From NCBI GenBank assembly GCA_013180565.1, contig QBUN01000303.1, positions 1 to 7,310 on the forward strand: a DNA stretch of 7,310 nucleotides, written 5' to 3'. How positions within the stretch are numbered: position 1 is the first letter of the stretch; the number at the start of each line of letters is the position of its first letter. The stretch comes from Candidatus Methanophaga sp. GoMg3.2. GTDB lineage: Archaea; Halobacteriota; Syntropharchaeia; Alkanophagales; Methanospirareceae. Below the pieces are notes generated by a model. It searched no databases. It had not been told where the DNA came from and worked only from the letters and a program-made list of their open reading frames with translations. Below are positions 1 to 5,139 of this stretch, one piece after another. The position numbers were made by a program, and so were the translations under genes.

Positions 1-1
1 C

Positions 2-61
2 TCTGTTGGTATAGAAGAGCCGGAAGACATAATCGCAGATCTGGATCAAGCATTAAGTTAA
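2..61 (+). CDS. Cys/Met metabolism PLP-dependent enzyme, C-terminal end only
   Basis: Nineteen codons and a TAA stop are visible, ending SVGIEEPEDIIADLDQALS. This matches the conserved C-terminus of the cystathionine gamma-synthase / O-acetylhomoserine sulfhydrylase family, in which a Ser-Val-Gly-Ile/Leu-Glu stretch is followed by an acidic helix and 'DL.QAL'. Family members act in methionine/cysteine synthesis or breakdown using pyridoxal phosphate. The PLP lysine and the rest of the protein lie left of the window, so the exact reaction (synthase, lyase or sulfhydrylase) cannot be told. The frame is open to the left edge. Whether the gene is intact upstream is unknown, which matters because the next gene is broken. 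Confidence 0.75.
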   Translation, partial: SVGIEEPEDIIADLDQALS

Positions 62-127
62 CCGACTTTACATATTTAAAGGTTTATTCTCCAGCATTAT
101 ATGTGGTATCATAACGATTATAAATTT

Positions 128-410
128 ATGGTAAAAGTCTTGGGTCACAGAGGCTGTGCAGGCATAGAGCCTGAGAACACGATTCATACATGATGATAAG
201 GTGGACAGAACAACAAATGGTAACGGCTACGTAAGGGACCTTACCTTTGAGGAGCTGAAACACAAATACATAGATGAGAAAGCCGTAGTGGAATGCCACG
301 AAAATGACATTGGAGTCAATGCAGGGGTAGTGAACGAGATAGAAGATATAGGGCGGATGAAGGAATTAGGTGTTGACATAATAAGCAGTGACTATCCTGA
401 TAGGGTCTAA
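128..410 (+). pseudogene. Glycerophosphodiester phosphodiesterase remnant (two large losses)
   Basis: The start at 128 gives a good GDPD N-terminus, VLGHRGCAGIEPENTI, with the catalytic His-Arg-Gly and Glu-Asn. That frame ends at TGA 191-193. From 189 a second frame continues with HDDKVDRTTNGNGYVRDLTF, the family's next conserved block after the 'E-D-V ... TKDG' segment, which is missing along with its metal-binding Glu/Asp. After EELKH the frame jumps directly to the C-terminal block VNEIEDIGRMKELGVD...SDYPDRV. Intact enzymes are about 230-250 residues; about 90 remain. They hydrolyse glycerophosphodiesters to glycerol-3-phosphate and an alcohol; this copy cannot form the TIM-barrel. A TATA-like stretch lies at about 97-104. 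The order of surviving blocks shows a collapsed gene rather than chance similarity. Confidence 0.85.
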
Positions 411-467
411 GGGATGCAAATAGACATGGGAAAAAGTTATAAAATTCTAGGAGATGTACTAATGATA

Positions 468-500
468 GTTCCACGTTGTGAACTTTTTCTTTTTTATACA
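468..500 (+). promoter_or_regulatory. Probable hicB promoter with adjoining inverted repeat
   Basis: A T-rich TATA-like box (tttttataca, 491-500) lies about 30 bases before the hicB ATG at 527, which predicts a very short or absent leader. Just upstream, 468-483 reads GTTCCACGTTGTGAAC, an inverted repeat of GTTC-CAC against GTG-AAC with one bulged base, at the position of an archaeal BRE/operator. No strong Shine-Dalgarno site precedes the ATG. The operator role is inference. Confidence 0.4.
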
Positions 501-526
501 ATAAACAACATAAATAAAGTGATTAT

Positions 527-760
527 ATGAAAGTATTAAACTATAGAATTCTGCTCAGAAAAGAGACTGAGGGTGGTTATACAGTGATAGTTCCTTCTCT
601 TCCCGGCTGTGTCACATATGGAGACACAATAGAAGAAGGGATAGAAATGGCAAAGGAAGCTATTGAGTTGTACCTAGAGAGTTTAAAAGAGCATGATGAA
701 GAGATACCAACAGAGGAAAGAACTTTAGAATATACCTTAACGGTAAAGGCTTATGCCTAA
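527..760 (+). CDS. hicB: HicB family antitoxin (short form)
   Basis: The 77-residue protein has the HicB partial RNase-H-like fold signature: strand YRILLRKE, then EGGYTVIVPSLPGCVTYGDT, then the helix EEGIEMAKEAIELYLESLKE, and a closing strand (LEYTLTVKA). HicB binds and neutralises the HicA mRNA interferase. This version ends directly after the RNase-H-like domain, so it has no ribbon-helix-helix or HTH DNA-binding tail; short HicBs of this kind are common in archaea. It is upstream of hicA (753), which overlaps it by eight bases, the compact arrangement usual for the module. HicA is truncated, so this is an antitoxin without a working partner in the window. All conserved positions look intact and the frame is clean. 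Confidence 0.88.
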   Translation: MKVLNYRILLRKETEGGYTVIVPSLPGCVTYGDTIEEGIEMAKEAIELYLESLKEHDEEIPTEERTLEYTLTVKAYA

Positions 761-803
761 ACTCCCATCTCTTACTCCTCAGAAAATAAGAGATCTACTA
801 TGA
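753..803 (+). pseudogene. hicA: HicA toxin, truncated to 16 codons
   Basis: The ATG at 753 overlaps the hicB stop and opens MPKLPSLTPQKIRDLL, then TGA at 801-803. This is the typical HicA beginning (Pro-x-Leu-x-x-Leu-Thr-Pro-x-x-h-h-x-x-Leu), where a normal protein goes on with a Gly-Phe turn, the conserved Gly-Ser-His catalytic segment and about 45 further residues. None of that is seen in any + frame after 803. By about 860 the sequence already reads as an aldehyde dehydrogenase, so the 3' part of hicA has been deleted or replaced. The mRNA interferase cannot be active because its dsRBD-like fold and catalytic His are absent. Confidence 0.8.
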
Positions 804-854
804 GTAAAAATCCGAAAAGATCTTATACACCTTTATGCATATTGATGAATCATT

Positions 855-1001
855 ATGCAAGATTATTTCTTTGAACCTACCATCTTCACAGACGTTGGAC
901 CTGACATGCGCATAGCCCAGGAGGAGATATTCGGTCCTGTGGTTTCCCTGATTCCGGTATTCTTTTCGATTATAGCGGTAAGCTCCAGAAAGCGCAGATA
1001 G
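855..1001 (+). pseudogene. Aldehyde dehydrogenase fragment
   Basis: Codons from about 861 read [20 protein letters not shown] followed by [13 protein letters not shown]. This is the block of NAD(P)-dependent aldehyde dehydrogenases containing the conserved Glu-Glu-x-Phe-Gly-Pro motif, normally about 100 residues after the catalytic Cys. Only some 35 of about 470-490 residues are present. Upstream the frame closes at TGA 846-848; downstream similarity stops at about 959 and the frame ends at TAG 999-1001. The catalytic Cys and Glu and the Rossmann domain are missing. It sits directly before a class III aminotransferase remnant. The pair resembles the aminotransferase plus semialdehyde dehydrogenase combination of 4-aminobutyrate-type breakdown, but the substrate cannot be inferred from this scrap. 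Confidence 0.8.
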
Positions 1002-1021
1002 ATTAGGGGGAGAAAAAAAAC

Positions 1022-1841
1022 ATGATAGAACCGCCTGCCCCACGAGCAAAGGAGATCATTTACCGCGATAATAATGTAATGTCATCGTGTATGTCGCGTC
1101 CCTATTCGCTGGTTATTGAATGTGCCAGGCAGATCGAGACACATATATTCAAGAAAGAATTAAGCCCAAAAGATACTGCCGCCATAGTAGTGGAACCTAT
1201 ACAGGGCGAGGGCGGCTATATTGTTCCGCCCCCGGAATTCCACCATGAGATCAGGCGGATATGTGACGACCATGATATACTGATGGTGGCTGACGAGGTC
1301 CAGGCCGGTTGCTATCGTACAGTACGTTCATGGCAATGGAAAACTTCGGCGTAAGGGCTGATATTGTATGTATGGCAAAGGCTTTAGGAGGCGGTCTTCC
1401 TCTGGGGGCATCCCTTTCCAGTAGTTCTATAATGGACTGGCCGCCAGGCACCCATTCCAACACATTCGGCGGAAACCTGTTAGCTTCGGCTGTGTCACTT
1501 GCTGCTTTGAATTTCATGGAGCGGGAAGATATTGGAACCCAGGCTAAACAACAGGGAGATCATTTAATGGTGCGGCTGCGTGAGCTGCAATCTAAGTATC
1601 CCGCTATCGGTGATGTGCGGGGATTGGGTCTAATGATAGGGGTCGAGATTGTAAAGCCTGATGGGTCCATAGACTCAGATACCAGGGACAGGATTGTGGT
1701 TGAAGGGTTCAAGGAGGGTATCGTACTACTGCCATGCGGCGACTCGGCATACGTTTTTCCCCGCCTCTCGTCATAACAAAGGATGAGGTGGATACTGGTC
1801 TGGACAGGTTCGAAGCGGCAGTTAAAAAGGTTTTTGCATGA
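1022..1841 (+). pseudogene. Class III aminotransferase (acetylornithine/GABA family) with internal deletion and two frameshifts
   Basis: A strong ribosome site (AGGGGGAG, from 1005) precedes ATG 1022. The first 35 codons (PAPRAKEIIYRDNNV...RPYSLVIE) match the archaeal family's N-terminus. At about 1122 the sequence jumps to a region some 150 residues later: ETHIFKKELSPKDTAAIVV, then EPIQGEGGYIVPP and ADEVQAG. A missing base near 1322 (GGT reduced to GT) shifts the frame, which resumes with FMAMENFGVRADIV and the PLP-lysine block MAKALGGGLPLGA (Lys codon 1378-1380). A second missing base near 1748 shifts it again; the third frame gives IRFSPPLVITKDEVDTGL and ends KKVFA with TGA 1839-1841. Residues after QAG are Cys-Tyr where Met-Gly is usual. 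It transferred amino groups from an amino acid, ornithine derivative or omega-amino acid; the copy is dead unless the indels are sequencing errors, and the deletion would remain. Confidence 0.88.
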
Positions 1842-1982
1842 GTGCTTCGAGGTTCGCATGAGGTTGACATGGGATTTTAGAGTTAGCTGCTATTGTATCG
1901 CTTCATCGCTTCTTTCATAGCCTCATCAAACTATCAGGTTGTAAATCCGGGAAAAATAGAACCTTCTTTTTTTAATTTGCTG

Positions 1983-2016
1983 GTATAACATTTTATTTAA
2001 GTAAAGCTTATAGGAA
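1983..2016 (+). promoter_or_regulatory. Probable RNase J promoter and weak ribosome site
   Basis: The 185 bases between 1841 and 2027 hold no credible gene. A run of T (1965-1977) could end transcription from the left. The A/T-rich box ttttatttaa (1991-2000) lies about 30 bases before the ATG at 2027, and an AGGA at 2012-2015 sits 11 bases before it. That spacing is long for a Shine-Dalgarno site, so a nearly leaderless transcript is equally possible. Confidence 0.35.
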
Positions 2017-2026
2017 ACATAATAAC

Positions 2027-3316
2027 ATGGAAGTAATAGCGGTTGGAGGTTACGAAGAAGTTGGTCGAAACATGACCGCGGTGCGGGTCGATAACGAAGT
2101 TTTGATCTTTGATATGGGGTTGTGTCTCGATAAGCTGCAAGATGGCGAAGAAGGGCAAGAATCGTACACTACGAAGCAACTCATTGCCATGGGTGTGATA
2201 CCCGATGACTCCGTGATTCCAAAGAAAGATGTGGTCGCGATAGTTTGCAGTCACGGGCACCTGGATCACATTGGCGCGGTCGATCGACTCGCGAGCACGT
2301 ATCAGTGCCCAATTATTGGTACGCAGTACACGATCGAACTTATCAGGAGCATGACAAAGAACCAGGAACTCGTGACACTCAACCCAGGGGAGGTACACGA
2401 TATATCACCCAATTTTGCCTTAGAATTGGTCCACGTGACCCACTCCATTCCCCATTCGACAATCGCTGCGGTTCGCACGCCGGAGGGGAGCATAGTGTAT
2501 GCGAATGATTTCAAGTTCGACAACTATCCAATACTGGATACGAAAACGGATTACTCGAAGCTAAAAAAGCTGGGTAAGGAAGGTGTGAAACTACTCATTT
2601 GCGAGAGCGTGCGTGTTCAAGAAGGGGGGAAGTCTGCCTCTGAGTCGGTAGCTCGCGAGCTGCTCAAAGACCTAATGGTACCTGATGAGTCAACGTACTT
2701 TCTTGCCTCGTTCTCTTCGCATATCGAGCGGATTCACAGTATCTGCGAATTCGCCAAGAAAATGGGACGACAACCCGTGTTCCTCGGTCGCTCACTCAAG
2801 TTTTATGTCTTGACCGCGGCGAAACTCGGGATCATCACGCTTCCGGATACTGTCAGGTTTATTGACCGATACCCGAAAGTCAGTAAGTTTTTAGCACAGG
2901 TGAGTGAGAACGATACCAGCCGGGAATACGTTTTCCTGGCCACCGGCAACCAGGGAGAACCAAACGCTGTTCTATCAAGAATAGCGATTGATAGTCCACT
3001 GCCGCTTACCAACAACACGAAGGTTGTATTCGCTTCGGAGACAATACCCACACCAATAAATATAGCGCACCGCGAAATACTCGAGCGCAGGTTACGTACG
3101 CACGGCGTGCGCATCTATAAGGATGCTCACGTTAGCGGTCACGCTCGGAGAGAGGACCATCGGGACTTAATCAGGATGCTGCAGCCGGAAAACATAATAC
3201 CCAGTCACGGTGAGATCGAGAAACTCGCAGCGTACGCTGAACTCGCGAGTGAAGAGGGATATGATGTGGGTAAGAACTTACATTTGATGCACAACAGCAA
3301 AGTATTGGAAATTTAA
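2027..3316 (+). CDS. rnj: Archaeal RNase J (metallo-beta-lactamase / beta-CASP ribonuclease)
   Basis: The 429-residue protein opens EVIAVGGYEEVGRNMTAV, typical of archaeal RNase J. Metal ligands are visible: motif II SHGHLDHIG (His76, His78, Asp80, His81), a motif III His in VTHSIPHS (His139), and motif IV Asp161 in YANDFKFD. The beta-CASP part follows (about 220-380) with ATGNQGEP at 305-312 and HVSGHARRED at 368-377, and the last His in PSHGE (His394). It ends GYDVGKNLHLMHNSKVLEI, the normal family terminus, so it looks complete at the archaeal size of about 430-450; bacterial RNase J has an extra C-terminal domain that is absent here. Known archaeal members are 5'-to-3' exoribonucleases preferring 5'-monophosphate RNA, acting in mRNA turnover in the cytoplasm. 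It stands alone: pseudogene upstream, convergent TRAM gene downstream. Codons are more balanced than in the A/T-rich genes to the right. Confidence 0.95.
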   Translation: MEVIAVGGYEEVGRNMTAVRVDNEVLIFDMGLCLDKLQDGEEGQESYTTKQLIAMGVIPDDSVIPKKDVVAIVCSHGHLDHIGAVDRLASTYQCPIIGTQYTIELIRSMTKNQELVTLNPGEVHDISPNFALELVHVTHSIPHSTIAAVRTPEGSIVYANDFKFDNYPILDTKTDYSKLKKLGKEGVKLLICESVRVQEGGKSASESVARELLKDLMVPDESTYFLASFSSHIERIHSICEFAKKMGRQPVFLGRSLKFYVLTAAKLGIITLPDTVRFIDRYPKVSKFLAQVSENDTSREYVFLATGNQGEPNAVLSRIAIDSPLPLTNNTKVVFASETIPTPINIAHREILERRLRTHGVRIYKDAHVSGHARREDHRDLIRMLQPENIIPSHGEIEKLAAYAELASEEGYDVGKNLHLMHNSKVLEI

Positions 3317-3640
3317 TCGTGTGTTTTAGGGGTACTCTATCTATAATGGTGGCTATGTGGCGTGGCTCAACAAGAATAAACGAAGTTAACAGTCATTGTA
3401 TCGAATCATCTCCTTCTTAACCCCTCTTCATCGACAAAGGGCAGGTTCACAGCCTCCTGTATGTTCTACACTGTCGTATAGTTCACTATTACCATTGTTA
3501 TGGTGTTTTGGGGACGTAGAAATTTGAAAGCGTGCATATATAAGCTTCTTTCAGAGCTGTTTCGGGTTTTTGGAGCCGTTGTTTTTCCGAGCGGGATTAA
3601 CGAATATAAAATCCAAATGAAGTCTCACATAAATTTTTGA
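3317..3640. other. Gene-free stretch between RNase J and TRAM gene
   Basis: I find no open frame of useful length here. A palindromic TATA-like element (gcatatataagc, about 3535-3546) could drive transcription in either direction. To its right, 3560-3600 has two T-rich blocks each followed by a GC-rich patch, without a convincing stem. Rightward transcription from that TATA would start near 3565 and could make a short untranslated RNA, but nothing in the sequence demands it. The stretch may be the spent remains of lost genes. Confidence 0.3.
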
Positions 3641-3685
3641 AAAAAAAAGAAATAAAAGAGAAAGCTATAGGAACGCTATAGCTTT
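3641..3685 (-). terminator. Hairpin terminator of the TRAM gene
   Basis: AAAGCTATAG (3661-3670) and CTATAGCTTT (3676-3685) form a perfect 10-bp stem with a 5-base loop. Read on the minus strand it lies 32 bases after the TRAM stop codon and is followed by a long T-rich tract (3660 down to about 3640). This is the layout of an intrinsic terminator; the T tract alone would suffice for archaeal termination. Confidence 0.7.
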
Positions 3686-3717
3686 GGAAATGTTTATATC
3701 AGAAGCGTAATGAACCT

Positions 3718-3936
3718 TCATTCCACAACTACATCTGCAAATCCAACTCTTCTCGATACCTTATTTACCCGTATTTTCACACTATCCTCTTTTTTCGTGT
3801 TGGGTACAAAAACAACAAAACCCTCAACTCGAGCTATTCCATCGCCTTCTCTACCTACTTCCTCTATCTTCACGTCGTAGGTCTTACCAACCTCTATAGG
3901 GGAATCAAATCCCCTTCCTTCTCCACTATATTCCAT
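3718..3936 (-). CDS. Single-domain TRAM protein (small RNA-binding protein)
   Basis: The 72-residue product is almost entirely one TRAM domain (about residues 13-72): PIEVGKTYDVKIEEVG, then the signature REGDGIARVEGFVVFVPN, then a basic strand VKIRVNKVSRR and FADVVV. TRAM is an OB-like beta-barrel that binds RNA; it is often fused to tRNA/rRNA-modifying enzymes, but archaea also carry free-standing copies. Some of these (in Methanolobus) have been shown to act as RNA chaperones with cold-shock-like roles. A ribosome site GAGGT (3951-3947) lies 10 bases before ATG 3936, which fixes the start. Basic residues are concentrated in the second half, as expected for RNA contact. The gene is alone with its own promoter and terminator. 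The RNA-chaperone role is from the family; targets are unknown. Confidence 0.92.
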   Translation of the reverse strand: MEYSGEGRGFDSPIEVGKTYDVKIEEVGREGDGIARVEGFVVFVPNTKKEDSVKIRVNKVSRRVGFADVVVE

Positions 3937-4079
3937 ACTTTTCTAAACCTCTTTTTCGTTTTTTAGTTCGTGATACAAAAGAAAAAAAACGCTTTCTTTA
4001 TGAAAAAAAGTCGCTTATTTCTCGTTACCACTCACACACTTACTACTATAGCCTTTTCTTATATATAAGTTACCACTCA
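3937..4079 (-). promoter_or_regulatory. TRAM gene promoter, direct-repeat operator candidate and long leader
   Basis: A 12-bp palindromic TATA box CTTATATATAAG occupies 4058-4069; transcription would start near 4037, giving a leader of about 100 nt before ATG 3936. The 11-bp sequence TGAGTGGTAAC (minus strand) occurs twice: 4079-4069, abutting the TATA box where BRE would be, and 4034-4024, just past the predicted start. Their spacing is 45 bases. The leader is very A/T-rich with T runs. The paired repeat bracketing the core promoter suggests a repressor or autoregulation site; this is inference. Confidence 0.55.
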
Positions 4080-4107
4080 AAAGCTGAAAACCGGCAATCA
4101 TTTTTAC

Positions 4108-4136
4108 CTGGGTCGGCACTGTCTAAAAACCCAGTG
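4108..4136. repeat. Inverted repeats downstream of the membrane-protein operon
   Basis: CTGGGT (4108-4113) pairs with ACCCAG (4129-4134), and alternatively CACTG (4118-4122) pairs with CAGTG (4132-4136). The two stems exclude each other. The element lies 18 bases after the stop of the 136-residue membrane protein on the minus strand. No T run follows directly on that strand, so an intrinsic terminator is possible but weakly supported. Confidence 0.25.
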
Positions 4137-4153
4137 ATTTATATTTGTAAAGT

Positions 4154-4564
4154 TTATAGTTTTTTGTAAATAATGGCAATTACTGCACCTGCTATTGAAT
4201 AAGTGATCAATCCATTTATCAACTCTGTAATCCACATGTAAGCTGGAGCAAAACGCATCATCATGATCGGCCACATTAATCCTGCTAACAGCCATACCAT
4301 GATACCATAGTTTACCCCTTTTCTTGCTCCTTCTCCCGGAATCGCTGAGTTTATTACCGAATAAACTAGTCCCATGAATATACCAATTACTACTATACCG
4401 GTCATCATTATTGACATTGCCATGGGCGATGACATTTCTGGAAATGTTACAGAATACCACTGAGTTAGTCCAGGTGTGAATGGAATCATCATGAATACCA
4501 AACCAATTAGTAGCATCACTATTCCAGCTATAATCCCCGATATCACTCCTTTTTTCCATTCCAT
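4154..4564 (-). CDS. Small four-helix integral membrane protein, function unknown
   Basis: The 136-residue product is strongly hydrophobic and Met/Ile-rich. Four membrane segments can be drawn at about residues 6-28, 49-73, 84-104 and 108-133, with a short charged loop (PGEGARKG, 76-83) between the second and third. There is no signal peptide beyond the first helix and no catalytic motif I recognise; Pro and Trp residues occur at helix ends. Start ATG 4564 is fixed by a strong ribosome site (AGGAGGT) lying in the end of the preceding gene. It is the second gene of a two-gene operon with the Cys-cluster protein, seven bases apart, so the two are probably made in matched amounts and may form one membrane complex. 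A second open frame in the same DNA (4104-4559) is a shadow. I do not assign a family. Confidence 0.75.
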   Translation of the reverse strand: MEWKKGVISGIIAGIVMLLIGLVFMMIPFTPGLTQWYSVTFPEMSSPMAMSIMMTGIVVIGIFMGLVYSVINSAIPGEGARKGVNYGIMVWLLAGLMWPIMMMRFAPAYMWITELINGLITYSIAGAVIAIIYKKL

Positions 4565-4580
4565 TTTGATTTTACCTCCT
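4565..4580 (-). promoter_or_regulatory. Ribosome site overlapping the previous gene's last codons
   Basis: On the minus strand 4580-4574 reads AGGAGGT. The same bases are the last two codons (AGG AGG, Arg-Arg) and the first base of the TAA stop of the Cys-cluster membrane protein. The spacing to ATG 4564 is about nine bases. This couples the two genes tightly and decides the downstream start. Confidence 0.8.
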
Positions 4581-4931
4581 TTCTAAATATCCCACAATTA
4601 ATGGAATTAGAACTACAAGAACTTGTGGAATAAAATCTTTAAACCCAAGCTCTCTTTCACAGAATTTTTCAGGATCTCCTTCCTTGAAAAACATTGCGGC
4701 TACAGCTCCTTTACCAAAGGCACATAATTTGCCGTAATAACAACAATGAATACATCCTTCCTTTAAAAAATAGAGTTCAAGAATAACGAGATACGCTACA
4801 TATAAAAATCCAGTAATTAGGCTTAACGCAAACATTATATATGCTCCGGCAACATAAACCGCAAGCATTAAGATATTAGCAAGTATAACGATCCATAGAG
4901 GATAGCTATCATATATTTTGGGCTTTTTCAT
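4572..4931 (-). CDS. Small membrane protein with Cys cluster, function unknown
   Basis: The 119-residue product has two hydrophobic segments near the N-terminus (about 12-35 and 37-56), a cytosolic- or surface-exposed segment, and a third hydrophobic stretch at about 100-115 ending in LERR. The exposed part carries a dense cysteine pattern: GCIHCCYYGKLCAFGKG, that is C60-x2-C63-C64-x5-C70, plus C91 in EKFCERE. Such spacing could bind a metal or Fe-S centre or do thiol chemistry; nothing visible decides. Similar small Cys-cluster membrane proteins occur in methanogen genomes by my recollection, without known role. It is first in an operon with the four-helix protein and is preceded by a TATA box (4970-4979) giving a leader under 20 nt. 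No strong ribosome site precedes ATG 4931. Confidence 0.78.
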   Translation of the reverse strand: MKKPKIYDSYPLWIVILANILMLAVYVAGAYIMFALSLITGFLYVAYLVILELYFLKEGCIHCCYYGKLCAFGKGAVAAMFFKEGDPEKFCERELGFKDFIPQVLVVLIPLIVGYLERR

Positions 4932-4963
4932 TTATTTTGTTTACCCTAGTTACGTAAATTAAA

Positions 4964-5021
4964 TTTGGGTCTATATAACATTTCCTCTGAAGGCTGGGTT
5001 TGGAATTCTATATAACGTTCC
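4964..5021 (-). promoter_or_regulatory. Duplicated TATA element upstream of the Cys-cluster operon
   Basis: Two copies of about 22 bases, 37 bases apart, read (+ strand) tttgggtctatataacatttcc (4964-4985, broken as tttgggt + ctatataacat + ttcc) and tttggaattctatataacg + ttcc (4999-5021). Both contain TCTATATAAC (4970-4979 and 5007-5016), a minus-strand TATA box. The proximal copy is about 40 bases before ATG 4931 and would start transcription near 4948. The distal copy would start near 4985. The rest of each copy is also similar, so this is a duplication, not two chance TATA boxes. Confidence 0.55.
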
Positions 5022-5138
5022 GCGCGTATCTGAAGTCATGCGAAGCGGGATTTGGGCGGAGCATAGCGAAGCCAGATACGCTCTGTTGTCCGAGTGCGTT
5101 AGCACCGAAGTGAAGCTGAGAGTTGAACCTGCCGCCCT
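5017..5138. other. GC-rich island with inverted repeats, possible structured RNA or element remnant
   Basis: This segment is clearly richer in G+C than the flanking DNA. GCGTATCTG (5024-5032) and CAGATACGC (5073-5081) form a perfect 9-bp inverted repeat enclosing 40 bases, with an inner ATGC/GCAT pair (5038-5041, 5061-5064). To its right GTGC-gtta-GCAC (5094-5105) is a tetraloop hairpin. The word GCGAAGC occurs twice (5040 and 5066 regions) with a near copy at 5105-5116. A minus-strand open frame crosses it but shows no protein-like features. It could be a small RNA, or a degenerate mobile-element end. I cannot match it to a known RNA class and it is not a tRNA. Confidence 0.35.
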
Positions 5139-5139
5139 A

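Noticed and set aside
798..1049. Minus-strand 83-codon frame over the hicA/aldehyde dehydrogenase junction
   Set aside because: It is antisense to recognised remnants and shows no motif or ribosome site.
3409..3465. Minus-strand short frame reading NIQEAVNLPFVDEEGLRRR before a stop
   Set aside because: Only 19 codons between stops; too short to claim, although it is mentioned under the flanking-repeat finding.
3661..3685. Perfect 10-bp palindrome considered as an operator or CRISPR-like repeat
   Set aside because: It occurs once and is followed on the minus strand by a T-rich tract just after a stop codon, so a terminator explains it better.
4104..4559. Minus-strand 151-codon frame overlapping the four-helix protein
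   Set aside because: It is a shadow in another frame: rich in Asn, Asp, His and Ser, while the 4154-4564 frame has a ribosome site and clear membrane helices.
5024..5132. Possible tRNA suggested by a GGTTCAA-like word on the minus strand
   Set aside because: No acceptor stem, anticodon arm or flanking T-stem pairs could be drawn around it.
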